From Thermoleophilia bacterium (GTDB lineage: Bacteria > Actinomycetota > Thermoleophilia > UBA2241), in assembly GCA_041393415.1 (NCBI GenBank), contig JAWKKE010000005.1:73501-137500 (forward strand): a stretch of 64,000 nt of DNA, in the 5' to 3' direction. The notes beneath the pieces are model-generated. The model was not told the DNA's origin. It was given only the letters and a program-made list of their open reading frames with translations, and made no database searches. The first letter of the stretch is position 1, and every line of letters starts with the position of its first letter. Positions 25,489 through 32,944 of this stretch are shown here, piece after piece. The position numbers and the translations under genes are program-made.

Positions 25489-27099
25489 TCAGACGTGAGT
25501 GTCGGAGTAGTCGTAGCCAGCCTCGTTCAGCGATTGGAAGTTGAACGGCTCAGGCTTGGCCAGCGTCCACGGAATGGCGATGATCGCCGACACACCCATG
25601 ACGATGATGTTCGCCCACACAACGCCCCAGAGCATGTCGAAGTCGGCGATGAAGATCCAGTAGCCCGAACCGACGAGAGCGCCGATGATCGTGCCCCAGA
25701 AGACGCCGGAACGGTTCGTGTTGCGGTGGAAGATCGCCATCCACAGCGGTACCACTGCCGAGGAGAAGAACACGCCCATGGCTTGGTACATACCAGAGAA
25801 ACTGAAGCCGATTGCTCGCCACCAGAAGGCGATGAGGAGCAGGGCAACGGCGATGATGTAGAGCATGATGCGGTTGATCGCCAAGATCTGCTTGCCGGTA
25901 GCGTTGGGCTTCAGCCAACCCTTGTAGATGTCGTTGGCGACGACGGCAGCGGTCGAGAGGATCTCGCCGGCGCCGGTCGAGATGGTGGCGCCCGTTACGG
26001 TGATGATGAAGGCAGCAAGGCCGATGTAGCCGAGCGTCATGAACGCCATCATCGGCGCCACCGCCGCGGACTCGGTGAACGTGGAGGCCACGTTGTTGTA
26101 GGGAGAGATGTACGTCTCGCCCACGACCAGACCCTTCGCGAGACCGCCGAGGCCCATCGCGGTGGTCATGGACAGCGGCACGGGGTACCAGCACCATGCA
26201 GCGGTCCAGAACGAGCGGAAGAGGTTGCGCGGGTTGTCGGAGCCGATACCGCGTGACCAGTAGGTCTGGTTACAGAGAACGGCGCCGAGGTTACCCACCG
26301 TGTTGACGATGAGGAAGCCGAGGCCGGCCGCGTTGACCCAGCTAAGGCCGTCCCACTGCGACTTCCACACAGCCACGCCCTCGCCCGGCTGCAGTTCGGG
26401 GTGAGCCAGCATCGCGTTCACGAGGCCGTCGTAGTAACCGCCGAGGCCGACGCCGGCACCGAAGCCCCAGAACACGGCCGACGTCAGGATGCCGATACAG
26501 ACGAACATGACGAGCGACATGATCGTGTCGGCGAAGATGGATGCCCAGAGTCCAGCCACCGCGACGTACGACACGAAGATCGCCATCATGACGATGCACA
26601 TGTAGTAGAAGTTCGCGCCGGTGAACTGCACCAGCATGATGGCGCCGCCGGTGACGAGCATGAGTGTGACCCACCCGCAGACGATGATGGTGATGATCGC
26701 CTGAAGAACCTGGTTCTTGCGGTCGAGCCGGAAGCGGATGTACTCCGGATAGGAGCGGTGCTCCGGCATGTCGAGACGCGTACGGCGACAGATATACGCC
26801 ATGAGCGGGAGCGGAATGGTGGCGCCGAGGCCGTACCACCAACCACCGCTAATGCCGTACGAGTAGCCGGTCCAGGAGCTCATCATGAGCGTCGCGGCCC
26901 AGATCCACGTCGCGATGATCGAGTTGTGGATCATGCCGTGGCCGATGTTACGACCACCGGCGATGAACGAGTCTGCTGTCTTACCCTTGGTGCGTCCCAG
27001 CAGTACGACCATGAGGGTGTAAATCAGCGCCTGCCCGAACATGATGGCATAACCCGTCCATCCTGGCAGTGGCGTTGTTACATCTGCTGCGAACAACAT
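25489..27099 (-). CDS. Sodium:solute symporter (SSS), DUR3/urea-like branch
   Basis: 536 residues from ATG 27099 (AAGGGGGG upstream); about 13 hydrophobic helices. The segment ATLMMSSWTGYSYGISG with GWWYGLGATIPLPLMAY after it follows the DUR3 urea/polyamine symporter pattern (SS...Y.YGvSGPfWYa.GAt.q). Later blocks include FADTIMSLVMF, SAAVAPMMAFMTLGYIG and FIITVTGATISTGAGEILSTAAVVANDIY, typical of the SSS core with its Na+-site serine/threonines. It probably imports urea or a related amide, ureido compound or polyamine with sodium. Encoded between carbamate kinase and four small membrane proteins, so the imported compound likely feeds the amidase and carbamoyltransferase. Substrate inferred only. 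Confidence 0.85.
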   Translation of the reverse strand: MLFAADVTTPLPGWTGYAIMFGQALIYTLMVVLLGRTKGKTADSFIAGGRNIGHGMIHNSIIATWIWAATLMMSSWTGYSYGISGGWWYGLGATIPLPLMAYICRRTRLDMPEHRSYPEYIRFRLDRKNQVLQAIITIIVCGWVTLMLVTGGAIMLVQFTGANFYYMCIVMMAIFVSYVAVAGLWASIFADTIMSLVMFVCIGILTSAVFWGFGAGVGLGGYYDGLVNAMLAHPELQPGEGVAVWKSQWDGLSWVNAAGLGFLIVNTVGNLGAVLCNQTYWSRGIGSDNPRNLFRSFWTAAWCWYPVPLSMTTAMGLGGLAKGLVVGETYISPYNNVASTFTESAAVAPMMAFMTLGYIGLAAFIITVTGATISTGAGEILSTAAVVANDIYKGWLKPNATGKQILAINRIMLYIIAVALLLIAFWWRAIGFSFSGMYQAMGVFFSSAVVPLWMAIFHRNTNRSGVFWGTIIGALVGSGYWIFIADFDMLWGVVWANIIVMGVSAIIAIPWTLAKPEPFNFQSLNEAGYDYSDTHV

Positions 27100-27284
27100 A
27101 CTCAAACCCCCCTTCTTGCCTTCCAACTTGTCCTCAGGCCCTCGATGAGAGCCCGAGGTGTGTGGCCCAAATGCAGGCGCTAGGCGGTCGGCACCCCGAA
27201 CTTGCGTTCGTTCCAACTCCCCCAGATGCCGGTCGTTCCTTGCGCGCGATCATGCTCCATGATCGTGTCGCATTCGGGCTGGGC

Positions 27285-27311
27285 GCCGGGGGGGCAGGAC
27301 GCCCCCCCGGC
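27285..27311 (-). promoter_or_regulatory. G/C hairpin between carbamate kinase and symporter genes
   Basis: An 11-bp perfect stem of seven consecutive G:C pairs plus flanks (27285-27295 with 27301-27311) around a 5-nt loop, 15 nt after the carbamate kinase stop. No T-tract follows on the minus strand, so it is more likely a processing or attenuating structure than a full terminator. The whole 227-nt gap (27100-27326) holds no gene. Confidence 0.5.
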
Positions 27312-27326
27312 CCTTATCACACAGTC

Positions 27327-28289
27327 TTACTTGGTGATGATCGTCCCGCACTTGCCGTCGAGTGCGTCCACGGCCTTGTCCAGCGACGTGATGATGGCAC
27401 GCTCGCCACCCCACTCGACGAACTTCATGGCCGAAGCGACCTTCGGGCCCATGCTGCCGGCGAGGAAGTGACCCTCGGAGGCGTACTGCTGCATGTCGGC
27501 GAGCTTCACTGCACCGATGGCCTGCGCGTTGTCCTTGCCGTAGTTGAGAATCGCGTTCTCAACGTCGGTGAGGACCATGAACACGTCGGCCTTGACACCC
27601 TCGGCCAGGACCTCACCCGCGCGGTCCTTGTCGATGACGGCCTCGAGACCCTGGAAGTCGCCCTTGGCGTCTTCCATGACCGGGATGCCGCCGCCGCCGG
27701 AGCAGATGACGATGACGCCGGTGTCGAGGATCTTGTTGATCGCCCGGAGCTCGGCGTTGCGCGCCGGGATCGGGGACGGCACGGTCCGGCGCCAACCCTT
27801 CTCGGCGCTCGGCTTGACGTGCTTGACCACGTAATCAGGATGGGCTTCCTTGAGGGCCTTGGCCTCTTCCTCGCTGAAGAAGTTGCCGACCGGCTTAGAA
27901 GCGTTGTCGCCCACGAACTCAGGATCGCTCGGGTCGACGACGACCTGGTTGACGCAGGCGATGACATCCATGTCGAGGCCGTGCGCACGCAGGTGCTTCT
28001 CCATCTGATTCATGAACATGTAGCCGATTTGGCCCTGGGTCATCGCGCCGACCACGTCAAGCGGCTGAGCGGGGACCTTCTCCTTACCGGCGACCTGCTG
28101 CACGTCAAGGTTGCCCGACTGCGGGCCGTTGCCGTGCGTGATGACGAGGCTGTCGCCATCCTTGAACTCGCTCACGATCTTGGCGAGGGCCTCGGCGGTG
28201 ATGCCGCAGTTCGCGAACTGCTCCTCCGCCGTGCCGGACTCGTGAGCCTGCTTGATGGCGTTGCCGCCAAGAGCTACGACTACTCTCAC
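27327..28289 (-). CDS. arcC: Carbamate kinase
   Basis: 320 residues, full length. It transfers phosphate from carbamoyl phosphate to ADP, giving ATP and carbamate, which decays to NH3 and CO2. Visible amino-acid-kinase features: VVVALGGNAI, ITHGNGPQSGN, GAMTQGQIGYM, the insert region with VVKHVKPSAEKGWRRTVPSP, and VICSGGGGIPV, LTDVENAILNYG. GTG start with GGAGG 6 nt upstream. It follows the carbamoyltransferase by 29 nt, so the pair can turn a ureido compound plus phosphate into ATP. No arginine deiminase (arcA) is present, so this is not the standard arginine deiminase operon. Confidence 0.95.
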   Translation of the reverse strand: MRVVVALGGNAIKQAHESGTAEEQFANCGITAEALAKIVSEFKDGDSLVITHGNGPQSGNLDVQQVAGKEKVPAQPLDVVGAMTQGQIGYMFMNQMEKHLRAHGLDMDVIACVNQVVVDPSDPEFVGDNASKPVGNFFSEEEAKALKEAHPDYVVKHVKPSAEKGWRRTVPSPIPARNAELRAINKILDTGVIVICSGGGGIPVMEDAKGDFQGLEAVIDKDRAGEVLAEGVKADVFMVLTDVENAILNYGKDNAQAIGAVKLADMQQYASEGHFLAGSMGPKVASAMKFVEWGGERAIITSLDKAVDALDGKCGTIITK

Positions 28290-28318
28290 TTCGTTCCTCC
28301 GACTGTTTTCCGTACGGT

Positions 28319-29308
28319 TCAGACGCCCGGCTTGAGAAGCTCGACCATCACGCCCTTCTGCAGGTGGTAACGGTTCTCAGCCTCAGGCGACACGGCGCAC
28401 TGCGGGTGCGACGTGACTTCCTCGGTGATCTCGAAGCCGCGATACATCGGCTGGCAATGCATGACCATGGCGTTCGGGGCGAGCTTGAGGAGGTCCAGGT
28501 TGACCTGGTACGGAAGGAAGATCTCGCGGATCTCGTTCGCCTTCTCCTTCTCGGCCGGCACGTCGTAGGCGATCCAGCTGTCGGTGTAGATGACGTCTGC
28601 GTCCTTGGCGGCCGCAATCGGATCGTTGGTGAACGTGATGGTGGCGCCGGTCTGCTTGGCACGCTTCTGCGCCTCGTCGACCCAACGCTGATCCGGCATA
28701 CCGAAGTTCAGGTCCTGGAGGAGCTGATGCTTCGAGTAGTCCGGCGTCGCAAGGACGAAGTTCATGCCGACGCTAGCGGCGGCGATGAGCCAGTCCTGGC
28801 AGGTGTTGCCCGTGCCCTCGCCCATGTAGGCGACCTTGAGGCCCTCAAGCTTGCCCTTGTGCTCAAGGATGGTGAAGAGGTCGGTGAGCTGCTGGACCGG
28901 GTGAGCCATGTCGCTCATGCCGTTGATCAGCGGGATGTCCATGGCAGCGCCGAGCTTGGCGATGGTCTCGTGGCTGTAGGTACGAGCCATCACGAGATCG
29001 CACATGCTCTCGAGCACGTTGGCTTGGTCGCGGACGTCTTCCTTGAAGATGATGTCAGCGGCGTTCGGCGGGTACGCCTTCAGGGTGATGACGCCGCCGC
29101 CGAGGGCCTGGAAGCCGGTCTCGAAGGAGACGCGGGTGCGCAGCGAGGGGCGCTCCCAGACGGTCGCGAGGACTTGGTTGTTCTGGAAGAAGGTCGGCTT
29201 GTAGCCGTCCTTCAGCATGAAGTCCTTGATGATCGTCGCCGTCGAGAAATACTTCCAGATGTCATCGATCGACACGCTGTGCATCGACTCCAGAGTCTTT
29301 GTTGCCAT
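28319..29308 (-). CDS. Ornithine-carbamoyltransferase-family enzyme of unknown acceptor specificity
   Basis: 329 residues from ATG 29308 (AAAGGAGG upstream). Carbamoyl-phosphate site intact: RPSLRTRVSFE (residues 53-63), ART near 108, HPVQQLTDL (136-144). Parts that set the second substrate differ from ornithine enzymes: the SMG loop position reads TDSWIAYDVPAEKEK (242-256), and the usual HCLPA is HCQPMYRGFEIT (284-295), keeping Cys285. The loop is closer in layout to putrescine carbamoyltransferases than to ArgF/ArcB, but is not identical. Next to carbamate kinase, the enzyme probably runs as phosphorolysis of a carbamoylated amine. The acceptor (putrescine, another diamine or an amide-derived amine) is unknown. 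Confidence 0.85.
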   Translation of the reverse strand: MATKTLESMHSVSIDDIWKYFSTATIIKDFMLKDGYKPTFFQNNQVLATVWERPSLRTRVSFETGFQALGGGVITLKAYPPNAADIIFKEDVRDQANVLESMCDLVMARTYSHETIAKLGAAMDIPLINGMSDMAHPVQQLTDLFTILEHKGKLEGLKVAYMGEGTGNTCQDWLIAAASVGMNFVLATPDYSKHQLLQDLNFGMPDQRWVDEAQKRAKQTGATITFTNDPIAAAKDADVIYTDSWIAYDVPAEKEKANEIREIFLPYQVNLDLLKLAPNAMVMHCQPMYRGFEITEEVTSHPQCAVSPEAENRYHLQKGVMVELLKPGV

Positions 29309-29369
29309 TCTGTAGTGCCTCCTTTGGTACTTGACCTTCGTTTTCCGAATCACTTACTTGCTGAGAACG

Positions 29370-29405
29370 TCATCACCCGCGAGCACGAAGGCCCGCGGGT
29401 GATGA
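29370..29405 (-). promoter_or_regulatory. 12-bp hairpin between amidase and carbamoyltransferase genes
   Basis: TCATCACCCGCG at 29370-29381 pairs with 29394-29405 around a 12-nt loop, starting 18 nt after the amidase stop. No T-run follows on the minus strand. Like the hairpin after arcC, it may stabilise or attenuate the transcript and set unequal expression along the operon. Confidence 0.5.
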
Positions 29406-29423
29406 CTGTGGTGAAGCTGCTTC

Positions 29424-30500
29424 TTAGCGGACGCAGTCCTTGTAGTAGTCGCCCCAGAAGCGATCCATGGCCTCGCGCATGACGGCGCGGGACTTGTACA
29501 TATCCCACTCGGGATCCTCGGCGATCTGAGGATGACGCGGGTAGGTGATGTCGCGCTTGAAGTAGTCGAAGAGACCACCCTTGAAGCTGTTGAGACCGTT
29601 GTGGGTCGGCATCGACTGACGGTAGTGGCGCACAGCCTCGATGTCGATCGTGGTCTGCATCGTGCTCTCGACGCCGGCCAGCGGGCAGCGGCAGAGGAGA
29701 CGACCCTCGAAGTCGCTGATCAGCGAGCCGCCCTGCATGCCGTACGGCGGCATCTGGATCGGGGACCAGCCGGAGTGCGGAGCGAGGGTGTAGCACATGT
29801 TGGTGACGCTGCACCAACGGTTCTGCAGCTCATAGTACTCGAGCGGCGGGATGACCCACGGGTCCATGAGGAGCTCGGGGTGATAGATACACTCGGCGCC
29901 GTTGAAGGCGAGCTGACGGCCACCCTCAGGGGTCATACCGTCGTTGCAGATCATGGAGCCCCAGTTACCGATGCTCGTCTTGGCGACGGGGTAATAGGGA
30001 TACTTGTTGAGGTCCCAACCGATGTCGATCAGGTCGTACGGGCTCGGCCAGTACTCATCCGGGATCCACGGGTTGCACTTGTGGTAACGAAGGACGACCT
30101 CGCCCTTGTCATCCTGGATGATGGCGGTGTCGAAGGAGGTCTTCGGGAACTCCGGCACCGTGGAGCCCATGCCGTACATGACGTAGACGTCGTACTCCTT
30201 GCACCACTTGCCGATTTCCTCGGTGATCGGACCGGGGATCTCCTCGGAGGCACGCAGAGCCTCTTCCATCGAGCCGGCCGGATAACCGTTGGCGGCGTAC
30301 TCAGGATAGGCGATGACCTTGATCTGCTTCGCGTAGTCGGTGCAGGACGCATCAGCGATGTAGCTGTACTGCTCGTACGTGAAGTCGAAGTAGTCCTTCA
30401 TCCGCTTGAGGTTGCGCGCGGTGGCCTCGGGGCCGACGTGCAGCTCAACCGGGCTGTACTGAATACCGCAACACATGTAACGAGAAATCAAGTCACCCAT
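29424..30500 (-). CDS. Nitrilase-superfamily amidase, AmiE/AmiF (aliphatic amidase/formamidase)-like
   Basis: 358 residues; ATG 30500 has GGAG 5 nt upstream, better placed than the GTG two codons earlier. Catalytic triad: Glu67 in IAYPEYAANG, Lys141 in RYHKCNPW and Cys185 in MICNDGMTPEGGRQLAFNG. The last block is the AmiF/AmiE hallmark (icHDGm.PE.aR.aa..G), which separates it from NIT1 and N-carbamoylputrescine amidases. Such enzymes hydrolyse formamide or short amides to acid plus ammonia. The aromatic region around 148-172 (EYWPSPYDLIDIGWDLNKY) is unlike standard AmiF and may shape a different pocket. It is the promoter-proximal gene of the carbamoyltransferase-arcC-symporter locus. Confidence 0.82.
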   Translation of the reverse strand: MGDLISRYMCCGIQYSPVELHVGPEATARNLKRMKDYFDFTYEQYSYIADASCTDYAKQIKVIAYPEYAANGYPAGSMEEALRASEEIPGPITEEIGKWCKEYDVYVMYGMGSTVPEFPKTSFDTAIIQDDKGEVVLRYHKCNPWIPDEYWPSPYDLIDIGWDLNKYPYYPVAKTSIGNWGSMICNDGMTPEGGRQLAFNGAECIYHPELLMDPWVIPPLEYYELQNRWCSVTNMCYTLAPHSGWSPIQMPPYGMQGGSLISDFEGRLLCRCPLAGVESTMQTTIDIEAVRHYRQSMPTHNGLNSFKGGLFDYFKRDITYPRHPQIAEDPEWDMYKSRAVMREAMDRFWGDYYKDCVR

Positions 30501-31048
30501 GTTCACTCCAGCTCGCGTTTGTCACAGACATTGGCGGAGGCGGCGAAATGCCTCTGCCCATTACAGCCAGAACGTACAGTTACGGCTTCCTGCGGAAACC
30601 ACCCCCCTTCTGTTCCGTGAGGAACTCGGACGAGAGGCGCTGAGCCTCCGGGCCGAGAGTGCCGCCGTCTAGTAGGTCGCGACTCGGTTGCACGTGGGGG
30701 CGCTGTAACCCCGATACGTGGCGGGTCGCCGGCGGGATCGACGGGATGCACGAGACGTCGGAGACCGCGTTGGGGAGAAAACTGCGGACGCTCGTGACTG
30801 AGGCGGGGAGGTACGTGGCGGCTCGCCCGCGTGCTACCGACGCGGGAGCTCCCGTGCATGAAGCAACGGAGCCGGCGCCGTGCGACGCGAATGGGGTGCG
30901 ACGTGCTGCCATCGGAAAGCGTGACCACCCGGTCGAGGCGACCTGGGCGAGACCCGCTAGCGATGAGCGACTTGCACAGAGTGTCTCCCCCCCGCGCGCA
31001 AGCCGTGCAATGACGAGCCGTGTCATGGTTCGTATCCTTCTACATTTC
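30501..31048. other. 548-bp gap without a convincing gene
   Basis: It lies upstream of the amidase operon and after the NIT1-like gene. Two long frames overlap here: one on the minus strand from ATG 31026 (AAGGA 9 nt upstream) to 30580, about 148 codons, Ser/Arg-rich and with rarer codons; and one on the plus strand from 30659. Neither gives a recognisable protein, and their third-position GC is lower than in neighbours. The amidase promoter should be at about 30530-30600. A degraded gene or structured leader is possible. Confidence 0.4.
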
Positions 31049-31933
31049 CTACCAAAAGGCAAGAGACCGAGCGCTGTTGACGGGTCGCTCATAGAGCTCG
31101 GGCCGACGGTGCCGAAGAGCCGGGATTTGCGCTCGACGCTGAGCGACGACAGCCGGGTCGAGCTCGGCCAAAACGATGCCGTCGCCCTCGGGCAATTCAC
31201 CGAGAACAGCGCCCCAGGGATCGACCACGAGGCTGTGGCCGTGCATCGGCCAGGCGGCCGCGTGTCCGTGCTGCGCGGCCGCCACCACGTAGGCTCCATT
31301 TTCTATCGCGCGCGCGCGAAGGAGAACTTCCCAGTGCGCGCGTCCCGTCGCCGCGGCGAATGCCGCCGGGACGACGAAGAGATCGGCACCGACCGCGGCG
31401 AGGGCTCGGTATAGCTCCGGAAAACGCACGTCATAGCAGATCGAGAGACCGAGCGTGAAGCCGTGGCCGGGAACACTGACGAGCTCGTCGCCGGCGACGA
31501 TCGTAGCCGACTCGCGCACCGCCACCTCGGAGCCCACGGCGACGTCGAAGAGGTGCGTCTTGCGATATGTCGCTACGAGCTCGCCGCCGCGGTCGAAGAG
31601 GCAACTCGTGTTGCTCAAGTGCGGGGCCCCCGGCGCCAACTCCTGCCGGTCCTCGACGATGCTCCCCGCATGGAGAACGATGCCGTGTTCCCGCGCTTTC
31701 GCCGCCAGCACAGCGGTCGTCGGTCCCGGGATCGACTCGGCCGCCGCGGCGAAGCTCTCCGGCGGCCCGATGTAGGTGAAGCACTCCGGCAGCACAACAA
31801 GACTTGCACCCGCCGCAGCCGCCTCGTCGATGAGGCGAAGAGCACGGTCCAGATTGTCGTCCTTGACCGTGCCCACGCGCAACTGAACCGCCGCGACACG
31901 CAAGCGGCGCGACTCCTCAGCGCCGTCTACCAC
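31049..31933 (-). CDS. Carbon-nitrogen hydrolase, NIT1-type (deaminated-glutathione amidase-like)
   Basis: 294 residues from a GTG start overlapping the stop of the deoxyhypusine-synthase-like gene. Nitrilase triad: Glu in LPECFTYIG, Lys in YRKTHLFDV, Cys in SICYDVRFPELYRAL. HWEVLLRARAIEN and the C-terminal RRPELY are typical of NIT1/NIT2 amidases, which hydrolyse omega-amides such as deaminated glutathione or alpha-ketoglutaramate. N-carbamoylputrescine amidase (AguB) normally has a different CWDQWFPE block, so AguB is less likely by sequence, although the operon (arginine decarboxylase, DHS-like) would suit it. It could act as repair enzyme or on a polyamine-derived amide. Confidence 0.82.
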   Translation of the reverse strand: MVDGAEESRRLRVAAVQLRVGTVKDDNLDRALRLIDEAAAAGASLVVLPECFTYIGPPESFAAAAESIPGPTTAVLAAKAREHGIVLHAGSIVEDRQELAPGAPHLSNTSCLFDRGGELVATYRKTHLFDVAVGSEVAVRESATIVAGDELVSVPGHGFTLGLSICYDVRFPELYRALAAVGADLFVVPAAFAAATGRAHWEVLLRARAIENGAYVVAAAQHGHAAAWPMHGHSLVVDPWGAVLGELPEGDGIVLAELDPAVVAQRRAQIPALRHRRPELYERPVNSARSLAFW

Positions 31934-32901
31934 CCGAGAAGGTACGCGAAGACGAGCGGTGCCACGATCGTCGCATCGGACTCAATGATGAAGCGCGGCG
32001 TGTCCGGCGAGAGCTTGCCCCAGGTAATCTTCTCGTTGGGGACCGCGCCGGAGTAGGAGCCGTAGCTCGTCGTCGAGTCCGAGATCTGACAGAAGTAGCC
32101 CCACAGCGGAGTCGGCCGCTCGAGGTCCTGCTCGAGCATCGGCACCACGCAGATCGGAAAGTCGCCGGCGATGCCGCCGCCGATTTGGAAGAAACCGATG
32201 GAGCTCGTCTTCGACGTCTCCGTATACCAGTCAGCCAACCGGATCATCGTCTGGATGCCGTGGTTGACGACATCGACGCGCGAAAGCCGGCCGTCGATGT
32301 TGGCGGCGGCGTACATGTTGCCGAGTGTCGAATCTTCCCAGCCGGGCGTGAAGATCGGCAAGTTCTTCTCCATGGCGGCGATCATCCAGGAGTCTTTGGG
32401 ATCGATCTGGAAGTGATCGGCGAGAACACCGGTGCGCAGCAACTGCCACAAGTAGTAGTGCGGCGGGTGCGTCTCACCGGCGTCGTCGGCCTTCTTCCAC
32501 TCCTTATTGATCGCCGCCTCGATGCGGCGCATCGCTTCGTCCTCGGGGATACACGTGTCGGTGACACGGTTCATGCCGCGATCGTGCAACGCAACCTCAT
32601 CCGCGGACGACAGCATCCGCCAGTCGGGGATACGCTCGTAGAAGTCGTGCGCCACCAGATTGAAGATGTCCTCTTCGAGGTTAGCGCCGGTACAGGTGAT
32701 GGCGTGGATCTTGTCTTGGCGGATCATCTCGGCCAACGACTTGCCCAACTCGGCCGTCGACATAGCCCCGGCAATCGTCACGAACATCTTGCCGCCCTTG
32801 GCGAGGTGGTCTTCCCAAGCTTCGGCAGCATCGATGACCGTCGCCGCGTTGAAGTGCTTGAAATGCTCGAGCATGAACTCCGTGATTGGTCCGCGTGTCA
32901 T
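31927..32901 (-). CDS. Bacterial deoxyhypusine-synthase-like protein (probable polyamine synthase)
   Basis: 324 residues. NAD-dependent DHS fold: AGAMSTAELGKSLAEMI, TCTGANLEEDIFNLVAH, IGFFQIGGGIAGDFPICVVP, SYSGAVPNEKITWGKL. The catalytic lysine that carries the aminobutyl imine in DHS is retained as Lys296 in WGKL. Bacteria lack eIF5A hypusination, and bacterial members are thought to transfer aminobutyl groups between small amines (homospermidine-type synthesis). It sits 44 nt after speA and overlaps the NIT1-like gene, so it should use a product of arginine decarboxylation. No S-adenosylmethionine decarboxylase or spermidine synthase is in view. Ribosome site GAGGGGG. Confidence 0.88.
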   Translation of the reverse strand: MTRGPITEFMLEHFKHFNAATVIDAAEAWEDHLAKGGKMFVTIAGAMSTAELGKSLAEMIRQDKIHAITCTGANLEEDIFNLVAHDFYERIPDWRMLSSADEVALHDRGMNRVTDTCIPEDEAMRRIEAAINKEWKKADDAGETHPPHYYLWQLLRTGVLADHFQIDPKDSWMIAAMEKNLPIFTPGWEDSTLGNMYAAANIDGRLSRVDVVNHGIQTMIRLADWYTETSKTSSIGFFQIGGGIAGDFPICVVPMLEQDLERPTPLWGYFCQISDSTTSYGSYSGAVPNEKITWGKLSPDTPRFIIESDATIVAPLVFAYLLGW

Positions 32902-32944
32902 CGTCGCCCCCTCTGAGCGCGCCCCGAACGGCGCCTCGTCGCCG

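Noticed and set aside
27327..29308. Classical arginine deiminase (ADI) pathway
   Set aside because: No arginine deiminase gene or arginine/ornithine antiporter is present, and the carbamoyltransferase lacks the ornithine SMG loop.
30580..31026. 148-codon minus-strand frame with a fair ribosome site
   Set aside because: Residue composition (Ser/Arg/Pro-rich), rarer codons and absence of any family signature; an equally long frame runs on the opposite strand.
31049..31933. N-carbamoylputrescine amidase (AguB) assignment
   Set aside because: The active-site block is CYDVRFPELY with the RRPELY tail, as in NIT1/NIT2, not the CWDQWFPE type; kept only as an alternative.
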